NCBI RefSeq assembly: GCF_000785535.1
Contig: NZ_CP007595.1
Span: 3,308,439-3,372,438, forward strand
Length of the DNA: 64,000 nt
Direction of reading: 5' to 3'
From: Arthrobacter sp. PAMC 25486
GTDB lineage: Bacteria; Actinomycetota; Actinomycetes; Actinomycetales; Micrococcaceae
The notes below the pieces were generated by a model that worked only from the letters and a program-made list of their open reading frames with translations, made no database searches and was not told where the DNA came from. The position numbers and the translations under genes were made by a program. Every line of letters starts with the position of its first letter. The first letter of the stretch is position 1. Below are positions 54,210 through 61,876 of this stretch, piece after piece.

Positions 54210-54944
54210 TCAGTACCAGCCCACGGCGTTCGAGTGGCCCCAGGCGCCGCAGGGTGACCCGTAGCGGCCCTGAATGTAGCCGAGCCCCCAGCGGATCTGG
54301 GTTTCATAGTTGGTGGACCAGTCGCTGCCGGTGCTTTCCATTTTGCTGGCGGGCAGGGACTGGGCAATGCCGTACGCGCCGCTGGAGACGTTTTCTGCCG
54401 AGGTAAGCCACTCGGATTCGCGCTGCCAGAGCTGGGTCAGGCAGCTCATCTGGTCGGCGCCCCAGCCGAAGGAGCCAAGCTGGCCGGCGGCGTAGGCCTG
54501 GGCGCCGGCGGGATCGTCAACGGCCACGGGCTTGACGGCATCGGCCTCGGCCTTCACGGGGACCGGGGCTGCTGAGGCGCTCGAGGTGACGTTCACGCCC
54601 GGGAAGGTGATGGCGGCGTCAAGCGGGGCGGAAACGGCCGGGGATGAACCGCCCGGAACGGTTGCCGGTGCCTCGGCGGCAGAGACCACGCTGGCCAGGC
54701 TGTCGGGGCCGGACGGTGCGCCGATCTGCGCGGCGACGCCGCCGGCGGCGACGAGCGCGCCAACGACGGCCAGTGCAGCCATGCACTTGGCCGTGGCACT
54801 GACGGCCGTGGCGCCGGGAGAGGCGGGTGCCGCGGCGGCGTGCCCGGCGGTGCGGGCGCCTGTGCGGGCTGATGCGTGCCCAAAAATCGACGGGCGGCGG
54901 ACTGGTTCGGCACGGCGACGGCCGCGCTGCGGAGCAGCAGACAT
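54210..54944 (-). CDS. Secreted transglycosylase SLT-type cell wall hydrolase
   Basis: The 244-residue protein has a basic N-terminus and a membrane helix at about 50-72 (KCMAALAVVGALVAAGGVAAQIG), an Ala/Pro/Ser linker, and a C-terminal lytic transglycosylase-like domain (about 160-244). The presumed catalytic Glu is in LTQLWQRESEW, followed by SSGAYGIAQSLPASKM, NYETQIRWGLGYIQGRYGSPCGAWGHS and the end VGWY. It cleaves or remodels peptidoglycan outside. A c-di-AMP riboswitch lies in its 5' leader, the same control used for Rpf-type hydrolases in actinobacteria. Confidence 0.9.
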   Translation of the reverse strand: MSAAPQRGRRRAEPVRRPSIFGHASARTGARTAGHAAAAPASPGATAVSATAKCMAALAVVGALVAAGGVAAQIGAPSGPDSLASVVSAAEAPATVPGGSSPAVSAPLDAAITFPGVNVTSSASAAPVPVKAEADAVKPVAVDDPAGAQAYAAGQLGSFGWGADQMSCLTQLWQRESEWLTSAENVSSGAYGIAQSLPASKMESTGSDWSTNYETQIRWGLGYIQGRYGSPCGAWGHSNAVGWY

Positions 54945-54954
54945 GAGGGAGCCT

Positions 54955-55135
54955 CTCTACGCCTGCGAGGTGAGCTGTCGGGAACGGACTAGAGAATCCG
55001 GCCGCCGCAGTCTTTGAAAATCACTGCACCGGCTTAACCCCAAGGGTCTCCACATTGAGGAGGCCCGCAAAAATTGGGTCCCCCGTCTCTGCCATGTTTC
55101 TCGATGGAAATGGGCGGCGGCAGAGCTCGGCGAGC
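54955..55135 (-). promoter_or_regulatory. ydaO-type c-di-AMP riboswitch
   Basis: On the minus strand the leader contains the conserved pieces in order: GACGGGGGACCCA, TTGGGGTTAAG, GGCCGGATTC, and CCCGACAGCTCACCTCGCAGGCG (read as CCCGACAGCTCACC and TCGCAGGCG). This is the core of the ydaO/yuaA element, which is an off switch for c-di-AMP. It precedes the transglycosylase start by about 10-20 nt. Boundaries are approximate. A divergent MarR gene lies upstream. Confidence 0.9.
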
Positions 55136-55258
55136 CGTCCATCAATGCCATGAACCACGCTTGGTTCAGACGGCACTCTTTCCACTTTAACCGAAACGAG
55201 ACCATGTGTCACATTTTGGTAACGACCTTTGTAGCAGGGTGAGCAAACGGACATTTAC

Positions 55259-55271
55259 TTAGCAATGCTAA
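55259..55271. promoter_or_regulatory. Candidate MarR operator
   Basis: TTAGCAATGCTAA is a perfect 5-bp-arm dyad with AAT between, 59 bp upstream of the MarR start, in the promoter area of the MarR-MFS operon. Autoregulation by MarR is inferred. Confidence 0.55.
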
Positions 55272-55329
55272 CGATCTACCATGAAAGTTGAAGATACGGA
55301 ACCAAATACCTCGAGGCAGCTGAGCATCC

Positions 55330-55842
55330 ATGACTGATTTTTCCCCTGAAAGTTCGACGCCGGACCCCTCGCCACGTGCCGACGGTCCCGTTGCTTCGGG
55401 GCTGGGTGGGCGCAAAACCGGAAAGCCCATAGGTGTTGGGGCGTTGGCGGCCGAGTTGCGGGTTGCGATCATGCGCACCTCAAGGCGGTTGCGGGCGGAG
55501 GCGGCAACGCGCGAAATCAGTCCGGGGCAGTATTCGGTGCTTGCCGGAATTTTGGCCAGTCCGCTCACGGTGGGGCAGCTGGCCGCCCGGGAACAGATCC
55601 AGGCGCCATCCATGACCCGGATAGTGAATGCGTTGGATGTGGCCGGCTTTGTCGGCCGGGAAGAGAACCCGCAGGACAAGCGCCAGGTGCTGGTGCGGAT
55701 CACGGAGCCAGGCGCGGCAGCATTGCTGCGTGCCCGCTCGAAGCGGACGGCCTGGCTGGCGAAGCAGGTGGCGGCCCTGACCCCGCAGGAGCGAGCGACC
55801 CTGCATGAGGCGGCCATGATTCTGCAGGAGATGAGCGCCTAG
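55330..55842 (+). CDS. MarR-family transcriptional regulator
   Basis: The 170-residue protein has a long polar N-terminus (about 40 residues) and the MarR winged helix: LRVAIMRTSRRLRAEAATREISPGQYSVLAGIL, LTVGQLAAREQIQAPSMTRIVNALDVAGFVGREENPQDKRQVLVRITEPG (the DxRxxxxxLT-like wing), and a C-terminal dimer helix. It probably represses its operon and its own gene until a drug-like ligand binds. The start of the MFS gene follows the stop directly. Confidence 0.9.
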   Translation: MTDFSPESSTPDPSPRADGPVASGLGGRKTGKPIGVGALAAELRVAIMRTSRRLRAEAATREISPGQYSVLAGILASPLTVGQLAAREQIQAPSMTRIVNALDVAGFVGREENPQDKRQVLVRITEPGAAALLRARSKRTAWLAKQVAALTPQERATLHEAAMILQEMSA

Positions 55843-57117
55843 ATGAATTCCATGTTCCGCGCATTGCGGGTCCGCAATTACCGGCTCTGGGTGACGGGTG
55901 CGCTGGTGTCCAACATTGGCACCTGGATGCAGCGCGTGGCTCAAGACTGGCTGGTGCTGACGGTTTTGACCAATAATTCAGGCACGGCCGCCGGCATTGT
56001 CACCGGCCTGCAGTTCCTGCCCATCGTGTTCCTTGGGCCCTATGCGGGCCTGTTGGGGGACAGGGTCAACAAGCGCAAGCTGCTGCTGGTCACGCAGACC
56101 TGTATGGGGTTTTGTGCGCTTTTGTTGGGAATATTGGTGGTCACCGGGTCTGTACAACTGTGGCACGTGTATGTATTGGCGCTCCTGCTGGGCGTGGCCA
56201 GCGCCTTTGATGCCCCGTCCCGGCAGGCGTTTGTCTCGGAGGTCGTCGGCAAGGAAGACGTGCCGAACGCCGTCGCACTTAATAGCGCCTCCTTCAACCT
56301 GGCCCGCCTGGCCGGCCCCGGCGTGGCCGGACTTGTCATCGCCCTGGTGGGTACCGGGCCGGCGTTTTTGATAAATGCGGCAAGCTTCGCTGCCGTCATC
56401 CTTTCATTGTGGCGGATGCGTGCCCATGAGCTGGTGCCGACGGTGCACGTGCCGCGGGCCAAGGGGCAGATTCGGGAGGGGCTGGTCTATATCCGCCAGC
56501 GCCCGGACCTGCTGATGATCATGGTCCTGGTGTTCGTGGTGGGCACCTTCGGGATGAACTTTCAGATCACCAACGCCCTGATGGCAACCACCGTTTTCCA
56601 TTTGGGACCCGGGGAGTACGGGCTGCTGGGTTCGGTCATGGCGGTGGGGACCCTGGTGGCGGCGCTGCTGGCGGCGCGGCGCAAGACCATGCGGATGCTG
56701 TACATCGTGGGCGGCGCCCTCGCTTTTGGCGTGACCGTTGCCATCGCCGCCTTCATGCCGAGCTTTGCGCTCTACGCCTTGGCGCTGATTCCTGTGGGCC
56801 TGGCATCGCTGACGTTCATGAATGCCTGCAACACCACGGTGCAGCTGACCACCGACGCCGCCATGCGTGGACGGGTGCTGGCGGTGTACATGGTGGTGCT
56901 GCAGGGAGGTACGCCCATCGGGGCGCCGCTCGTAGGTTGGATCGCCACCGAGTTTGGCGCCCGCTGGTCCCTGGGGCTGGGCGCCGTGGTGGCAGTCCTT
57001 GCCGCCCTGATTGCCTTGGTCATGATGAACCGGCGCAACAATGTGAGGCTGCGCGACCAGTTCCGCAGCATGCGCCCCTCCTTCATGGTGCAGGGGCTGC
57101 ACCGCACGGCGGGCTAG
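55843..57117 (+). CDS. MFS efflux transporter (DHA3/EntS-like)
   Basis: The 424-residue transporter has twelve predicted helices and begins RALRVRNYRLWVTGALVSNIGTWMQRVAQDWLVLTL-like sequence, the typical N-terminus of the MFS_3 group. Further motifs are LGPYAGLLGDRVNKRKLLL (motif A) and FDAPSRQAFVSEVVGKEDVPNAVALNSASFN. Export of drugs or siderophores is inferred from the MarR repressor upstream and the adjacent start. A hairpin terminator follows at 57137. Confidence 0.92.
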   Translation: MNSMFRALRVRNYRLWVTGALVSNIGTWMQRVAQDWLVLTVLTNNSGTAAGIVTGLQFLPIVFLGPYAGLLGDRVNKRKLLLVTQTCMGFCALLLGILVVTGSVQLWHVYVLALLLGVASAFDAPSRQAFVSEVVGKEDVPNAVALNSASFNLARLAGPGVAGLVIALVGTGPAFLINAASFAAVILSLWRMRAHELVPTVHVPRAKGQIREGLVYIRQRPDLLMIMVLVFVVGTFGMNFQITNALMATTVFHLGPGEYGLLGSVMAVGTLVAALLAARRKTMRMLYIVGGALAFGVTVAIAAFMPSFALYALALIPVGLASLTFMNACNTTVQLTTDAAMRGRVLAVYMVVLQGGTPIGAPLVGWIATEFGARWSLGLGAVVAVLAALIALVMMNRRNNVRLRDQFRSMRPSFMVQGLHRTAG

Positions 57118-57136
57118 CTTCCGGCCCACAAGAGCA

Positions 57137-57176
57137 TGCCGCTAGGTAAACCTTTGTTTACTTAGCGGCATTTTCT
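57137..57176 (+). terminator. Terminator of the marR-MFS operon
   Basis: TGCCGCTAGGTAAAC (57137-57151) pairs with GTTTACTTAGCGGCA (57156-57170) with one wobble and loop CTTT, followed by TTTTCT. Confidence 0.85.
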
Positions 57177-57716
57177 GGTAGAAAGCTGGGTGCCGGGAAC
57201 GACTTGCCCGGACCGTTACCGGCATGCTCCCGACGCGGATGAACTATTTGGTCAAAATGGGAGTTTGTGCAGAATGTTTTGCCAAGACTTAGGTGTGTAT
57301 CGCGGATATATTCGGAGTATTCCAAATTTCTCACGCCATATGAGAGCAAAACAACACGGTCGGCTTCATCACAAAATAGCCCACAATCTCATATGGTGGA
57401 CGTTATGGGCTTATGTTACTTGCAGGTTCGCTTTGTTACGTAGCAGACTGACATATGTGAACACCCACTCAGTGAATTCTGCAGCCGCAGCAACGCACCG
57501 CCTCGGATCGACCGGACGGTTTATGTGTGGTTGTCGAATGCAGCCCTAGCTCACAAACCCTGGACGCCACACCCTCAGCAGCAACCGCAACGGGGCGGCA
57601 CCAGTCTTTGGCCCTTGGGCCGGCCCTCCATGAGGACATCAAAGGTTCCTCGCGTGAAAACGGAATCAATGGAAGCATTCGCGCCGTCGAGTACGGCCAT
57701 ACACCTAGGTAGTTCA
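57177..57716. other. Long intergenic leader, lower GC, with a CATATG dyad
   Basis: No convincing gene is seen in this 540-bp stretch, which looks more AT-rich than its neighbours. CCATATGAGA (57336-57345) and TCTCATATGG (57387-57396) form a perfect inverted repeat with a 41-bp spacer. Another CATATG occurs at about 57452. It is presumably the promoter and 5' leader of the winged-helix regulator. Confidence 0.5.
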
Positions 57717-58541
57717 ATGTCAGTAGCATCCGGATACGTCCACATCTCTGTTCGAAATGCAGCCAAGGCGGTCACCCGCACCTCTGGCGCACGCCCTGCC
57801 CACCTTGAGCAGGCCGGCTACAGCCAGCACGCTGATGCAGGCAACGCAGCGGAACGCCTGCGCGCCGTGCCCATCAGCGACAACAGCCCCATGACCGCGC
57901 CGACGCCCGTGATTGCCGGCGGTGACCGCCTCCGCGGCGTCAGCCCCGACAACGTAGCCCGCGGCTTCGTGCTCTACGTGGGTGTTGACGAAGACACAGC
58001 CGCAACCGCCGGCACCTCACTGGCCAAGCTCGCCCAAGACATCCGCGCCTATGCCCAGACTCTTGTGCCGCAGGCCCAGAGCTACGCCGCGGTGGCGATC
58101 GCACCGTCGGACGCCGTGGGTACTCCGCTCGACGTGGTCCGTTCCACGTTCGGGGATCCCACCGTTGCCACCCGTCAGCGCCAGGAAGCCGCACGCATTC
58201 CCGTGGCCGACCAGCGCCCCTCCGGCGTCCTCATTGACCTGGCCCGCCGCGAAGTCCACCTCGACGGTGACACCCTGAACCTCACGTTCAAGGAATTCGA
58301 GCTGCTGAACTACCTGGTGGAAAACGGCACCCGCACCGTGGGCCGCGACGAGCTTCTGGAAGGCCTCTGGTCCAACGCGGACGAGGTCCCCAACGAGCGC
58401 ACCATCGACGTGCACATCCGCCGCCTCCGCTCCAAGCTGGGCCGCCTGTCCAATACAGTTCGCACCGTCCGCGGCGAGGGCTACCGCTTCTATGAGCACC
58501 CCGAAGTGGTTGTCTGGGCAGCCCCGGAATACTCCATCTAG
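57717..58541 (+). CDS. Winged-helix (OmpR-type) transcriptional regulator without a receiver domain
   Basis: From ATG at 57717 the protein has 274 residues. The C-terminal effector domain (about 165-262) is a typical OmpR winged helix: VLIDLARREVHLDGDTLNLTFKEFELLNYLVENGTRTVGRDELLEGLW and RTIDVHIRRLRSKLG, then VRTVRGEGYRF. The N-terminal 160 residues have no receiver signature (no DD pair, no phospho-Asp DxxMP). They contain a conserved-looking block, RGFVLYVGVDEDTAATAGTSLAKLAQDIRAYAQ. So it probably responds to something other than phosphorylation. No cognate kinase is adjacent. Confidence 0.85.
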   Translation: MSVASGYVHISVRNAAKAVTRTSGARPAHLEQAGYSQHADAGNAAERLRAVPISDNSPMTAPTPVIAGGDRLRGVSPDNVARGFVLYVGVDEDTAATAGTSLAKLAQDIRAYAQTLVPQAQSYAAVAIAPSDAVGTPLDVVRSTFGDPTVATRQRQEAARIPVADQRPSGVLIDLARREVHLDGDTLNLTFKEFELLNYLVENGTRTVGRDELLEGLWSNADEVPNERTIDVHIRRLRSKLGRLSNTVRTVRGEGYRFYEHPEVVVWAAPEYSI

Positions 58542-58566
58542 CGTTTGCCCGGCCCTTCTTACGGGA

Positions 58567-58616
58567 AAGTACGACGGCGTTCGGCCCACCCGGGGGGGCC
58601 GAACGCCGTCGTACTT
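58567..58616 (+). terminator. Perfect 21-bp-arm palindrome (ACGACGGCG family)
   Basis: AAGTACGACGGCGTTCGGCC (start of the arm 58567-58587) pairs with 58596-58616 over an 8-nt loop and is followed by CTTT. It lies between the regulator and sixA, both on plus, and can terminate the former. Confidence 0.8.
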
Positions 58617-58640
58617 CTTTAACATCACTAAACTGTGGGA

Positions 58641-59162
58641 ATGAGCGAACACCACATTAAACGGCTGATCCTGATGCGCCATGCCAAGGCGGCGTTCCCG
58701 CTGGGCGTTGAAGACCATGACAGGCCGCTGGCACAGCGCGGGCACAACGAGGCGCCGCTGGCCGGAAAATGGCTGGTGGACAACGGCGTGGTGCCGGATT
58801 TCATCCTGTGTTCCTCGGCGCTGCGGACCAGGCAGACGTGCACCTGGGTGTGCCAGCAGCTGGGGGAGAAGGCGCCCACACCCAAACTGGAGAGCGCGCT
58901 GTACGCGGCCGGGGCCACCTCGATGCTCTCCGTGGTGAACCATGTGCCCGAGACTGTCACCACGCTGATGGTGATCAGTCACATGCCGGGGATTCAGTCG
59001 CTCGCACTGCGGCTGGCGTCGCGGGACTCGGACCAGGACGCGTACATGGACCTGGCCTCGGGGTTCCCTACGAGCGCCTTCGCCGTTTTTGAGCACGACG
59101 GCGATTGGGCCACCTTGGACGGTCAAGACGCCCAGCTGAGAAATTTCGTGGTGCCGCGCTAA
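58641..59162 (+). CDS. sixA: Phosphohistidine phosphatase SixA-like
   Basis: The 173-residue histidine phosphatase has the RHG-type motif LILMRHAKAAFP, DHDRPLAQRGHNEA, the Arg motif CSSALRTRQTCTWV, and the second His in LMVISHMPGIQSLAL. This is SixA/PhoE-like. ATG at 58641 is chosen over GTG at 58635; no strong Shine-Dalgarno. It may remove phosphate from phosphohistidine proteins or small molecules in the cytosol. It converges with the YhgE remnant. Confidence 0.9.
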   Translation: MSEHHIKRLILMRHAKAAFPLGVEDHDRPLAQRGHNEAPLAGKWLVDNGVVPDFILCSSALRTRQTCTWVCQQLGEKAPTPKLESALYAAGATSMLSVVNHVPETVTTLMVISHMPGIQSLALRLASRDSDQDAYMDLASGFPTSAFAVFEHDGDWATLDGQDAQLRNFVVPR

Positions 59163-59171
59163 TTCCTTGGG

Positions 59172-60460
59172 CTAGACCTCGATCTCAGGCAGCAGAGTCT
59201 TCAGCGTCCACGTCTTCTTTTTGCTGACAGCGGTCCAGGCGAACAGCAGTCCCAGCAGTGTGTAACCCAGCAGGCCAAGGGCGATGGGCACCAGCGGGGC
59301 CCAGGTCTGCACCGTAGATCAGGTGCCGCAGGCCCTCGACCACATGCCCCATGGGCAGGATCTGGTGCATGATGTGCAGCGGTTCCGGCGTAGTCTGCCA
59401 GGGGACGGTGCCGCCGGAGGAATCCAGCTGCAATACCAGCAGGATCAACACCACCAACTTGCCCGGCATGCCCAGCAGCGCCACGACCTCCTGGATCAAT
59501 GCAGTGAATGCCAGCGAAGCCAGCAGCAACAGGCCCAAGGTCAGCCATGGATGGCTCGGTTCCAGGCCCAAGCCGAATTTCACCACTGCGTACAGCAGCA
59601 GGGCCTGGGCCGTGGCCACTGCGGCAAACGGCAGCCATCCGCCCAAAGCTATCTTCCCTGAAGGTGCGTTGGAAGCCAGCGCCCGCACCGTCAGCGGGCG
59701 CACGACTTGGACCAGCATGAACGCGCCGATCCACAGGGCCAGAACCAGAAAGAAAGGGGCCAGTCCCGCACCATAGTTGGCTGCCTGGGCCTGTGACACC
59801 GAATCCACGCGGATGGGGTCGGCGATGACTCCTGCCGCATTCTGCTCTATCCTTGTCGTTGGGGTCGGGCACCGAAGCTGCACCGTTGCGCAATTGCGTG
59901 GACAGCTCCGCGAGGCCGGCAGACAGGTTGGCGGAGCCGTCCTTCAGCTCACCAGCGCCCGTATCCACCTTGCCGGCCCCGGCTGCCAGCTGGTTGGCGC
60001 CGTCGAGAGCGTTTTGCTGGCCGGTGGCGAGAGTTGCAGCACCGTCGGCAAGTTCACCGGCGCCGGCGTGCGCCTGCACGATCGCCTGGGCGAGTGTCGG
60101 TGTTGCACCGGCCAGCTTTGCGGCGCCATCGGACACGGCAGCGGATCCGTCAGCCAGCTTTTGGATGTCGGCGGCCAGCTGGTTCTTCAAGTCCGCGACT
60201 GTGGGGAGGGTTCCGCAGACGAGAACAAATCGCGGATCTGAGCCGCCTGGGCTGAGGATGCCGTCGCTGACGAGTTGGCTCAGTTTGTCGTTGCTGGCTG
60301 CTATGGCCGCGCCATCCGTCAGCCGTTTCGCACCGTCGGCCGGCTTCATCAGCTGTGAGTGGATGGTGCCATTTCCGCTCAATAGCGAATTGATCGTTGG
60401 CTCGCCGCCCTGCTGCACGACGGACGCTTGGACCGGGGTGACCGGCTTGTCCGTAGGGAA
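59172..60460 (-). pseudogene. Frameshifted YhgE/Pip-family membrane protein
   Basis: Three frames join into one protein. The 5' piece (to about 59865) has Ala/Gly heptad repeats (ADGAAKLAGATPTLAQAI, LADGAATLATGQQNALDGA) typical of the Pip extracellular region. After a frameshift near 59865 comes the ABC-2-like membrane region (GLAPFFLVLALWIGAFMLVQ, PFAAVATAQALLLYAVVKFGLG, LILLVLQLDSSGGTVPW, LIYGADLG). A second shift near 59285 restores the end LVPIALGLLGYTLLGLLFAW, VSKKKTWTLKTLLPEIEV and the TAG stop at 59172. The N-terminal membrane helix and first domain are missing; upstream sequence is IS110-like. It is a remnant. Confidence 0.8.
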
Positions 60461-60492
60461 GTCAGGAGCTAGTTTTTGGCGGCAAGGGGGAT

Positions 60493-60885
60493 CTAGGTAG
60501 GCAGGCCACGGAGCCGGCTCGATGTCGCGGTGGCCTGCTTGGCCAGATCGTCATCGAAACCACACACCATGGACGGTTCCGCGGCCTGCTCATCCGCGAA
60601 AACGATGGAACGCAGGGTGTGTGACATGGACCGTGCTGCTCCGGCAATGATGGCGGCTTCTCGGGCAGCCGTACTGGCTTCGCCGGGGTGCAGGTCGGCG
60701 ATGCTGCGCATCGCCAGTCCCGGAATGTAGCCGACCATGACGCCCTCGGCCTGGGCCACGGCGACGGCCGAGGCCTCGGCCACGGCGACGGCCGAGGCCT
60801 CGGCCACGGCGCCAATGGTGGAGGGCTGGTCCACCACGAGCAGCACGGTGCCATTGCCGGCCACGGCTCTGACAGATGAGTTCGA
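60493..60885 (-). pseudogene. IS110-family transposase fragment
   Basis: The minus frame reads GNGTVLLVVDQPSTIGAV, then a repeat insertion, AQAEGVMVGYIPGLAMRSI, ADLHPGEASTAAREAAIIA, AARSMSHTLRSI, FGDDDLAKQATAT-like sequence (FDDDLAKQATATSSRLRGLPT) and a stop. This is the DEDD domain region of an IS110 transposase. The start, the C-terminal transposase_20 domain and the rest are lost. It joins MMPL-like sequence upstream and YhgE-like sequence downstream, in one open frame with the former. Confidence 0.8.
60754..60811. repeat. 24-bp in-frame tandem repeat inside the IS110 fragment
   Basis: The unit GGCCACGGCGACGGCC-GAGGCCTC is present at 60754-60777 and 60778-60801, with a partial third copy to 60811. 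On the minus strand it encodes repeated AEASAVAV and keeps the frame. Confidence 0.85.
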
Positions 60886-61369
60886 ATTGCCCGGTGTCAG
60901 GGGTGGGGGCACGCCGAGCGACGCAAGCTCTACTGCCAGCACGATGGCTACTCTGGTGATTACGCAGCCGGCGTGTGCGACGGCTTCGACCATGCCCGCG
61001 TGTGCCGAGTGTTTGAGTGTCTGCCTTGGCGCGGTGCACGAGGAAGATCGTGTAGTCGATTGTCAAGCGCGAAGATGACGAGGAATGCGAGTATCGGCAC
61101 CTGCAGATCGAGAGCCTGCTGGCCGAAGAGCAGGCGGTTCATCCAAGACCCTGCCCGCGCGTCGATATCGGTCGCGACCGCACCCCGACGAGCGCTTTCG
61201 CGCCCGTACTCCGGTGTACGAGTTCGTGAAGGGCACCTATTTGCGCGATGCTTTCTTCGATTCTCGGACCATATCCGGTGGTTCCCATGATCTCCGTCAG
61301 CGCGCTGTCGTCGGTCGTGTCGATCGGGACAGCGCGCCCGCTTCCTTCAGCAACGCCTGGACGAATCAC
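60886..61369 (-). pseudogene. MMPL/RND transporter fragment, frameshifted
   Basis: Pieces in three minus frames fit an MMPL protein: IDTTDDSALTEIMGT and STGAKALVG (61139-61369), FGQQALDLQVPILAFLVIFALD (about 61062-61142), YTIFLVHRAKADTQTLGTR (about 60997-61060), and MVEAVAHAGCVITRVAIVLA, VELASLGVPPPLTPG (60886-60993). The family reads VALGVDYTIFLVHRAREE...GTRxGMVxAVAHTGGVITSAGIVLA. At least two frameshifts are present and the protein is otherwise deleted. Confidence 0.78.
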
Positions 61370-61414
61370 CTCGAATTGACTTTCCAGGATTAGCAGGACA
61401 TGGTTGCTAATGCA

Positions 61415-61592
61415 GTACCTCGTTCGGTGAGGCTCCTGCGCGAATATAGGCCACTGGTCTGGCGAATATCGAGAGATGTCGTCAGGTTAGGACAGGTTTT
61501 CCCGGAGCAAGGGTTAACCCCAAGTGGCTGCCCTCCAGCATTGCTGGAATGGGCTACGTCGCGTAGTGCCAAAGCTCTGACATGGAGGACTG
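61415..61592 (+). promoter_or_regulatory. M-box (ykoK) Mg2+ riboswitch
   Basis: Conserved M-box pieces are in order: CGTTCGGTGAGGCTCCTGCG (61421-61440), ATAGGCCACTGGTC, ATCGAGAGATGTC, GACAGG (about 61490), AAGGGTTAACCCCAAGTGGC and TAGTGCCAAAGCTCTGACAT near 61563-61583. In M-box elements Mg2+ binding turns expression off. It is about 290 nt upstream of mgtE, so the leader is long and holds a further ORF. The identity is supported by several separated motif matches. Confidence 0.88.
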
Positions 61593-61688
61593 CGGCCCGT
61601 TTGGGTAGCCGGCAATCATTGGTATTGATACTGATGTTGCCTGCGCGACGTATTGCCGCGAGCGGTATGAGCATGAGGAGGTGACGAC

Positions 61689-61751
61689 ATGAAGAGTCGA
61701 AGTCCGAGATCGAAGGTTACGACATTGCGTCGACCTCCTGAATTCCACTAA
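61689..61751 (+). CDS. 20-codon leader peptide ORF between M-box and mgtE
   Basis: ATG at 61689 is preceded at ideal spacing by AGGAGGTGA (61676-61684), the strongest Shine-Dalgarno in the leader. The peptide is MKSRSPRSKVTTLRRPPEFH, then TAA. It is very basic, with an RRPP close to the end. Leader peptides rich in Pro/Arg sense Mg2+ for mgtA in enterobacteria, and R-x-PP is the core of several arrest peptides. Here it is a candidate second Mg2+ sensor, or a translational attenuator of mgtE. A hairpin CCCGACCTG/CAGGCGGGG lies at about 61817-61841. This is inferred only from sequence. Confidence 0.65.
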   Translation: MKSRSPRSKVTTLRRPPEFH

Positions 61752-61876
61752 CCCTTTCTTTTCCGCGTTGCCACACCCGGCGCATAGACATCGATAGTTC
61801 TCGCCGTGTGCATTGCCCGACCTGTTCGTATCAGGCGGGGATATTTGGCGCGCCCTAATGCCGAAAGAACCAGACA

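Noticed and set aside
59853..60500. 215-aa plus-strand open frame antisense to the YhgE remnant
   Set aside because: Ala/Ser-rich shadow of the Ala/Gly heptad repeats; no start signal or domain.
60493..60993. 166-aa ORF as a functional novel protein
   Set aside because: It joins MMPL-like and IS110-like pieces and stops prematurely; a chimera of remnants.
61400..61684. 94-aa open frame over the M-box
   Set aside because: It overlaps the structured RNA, has no ribosome site and no domain character.
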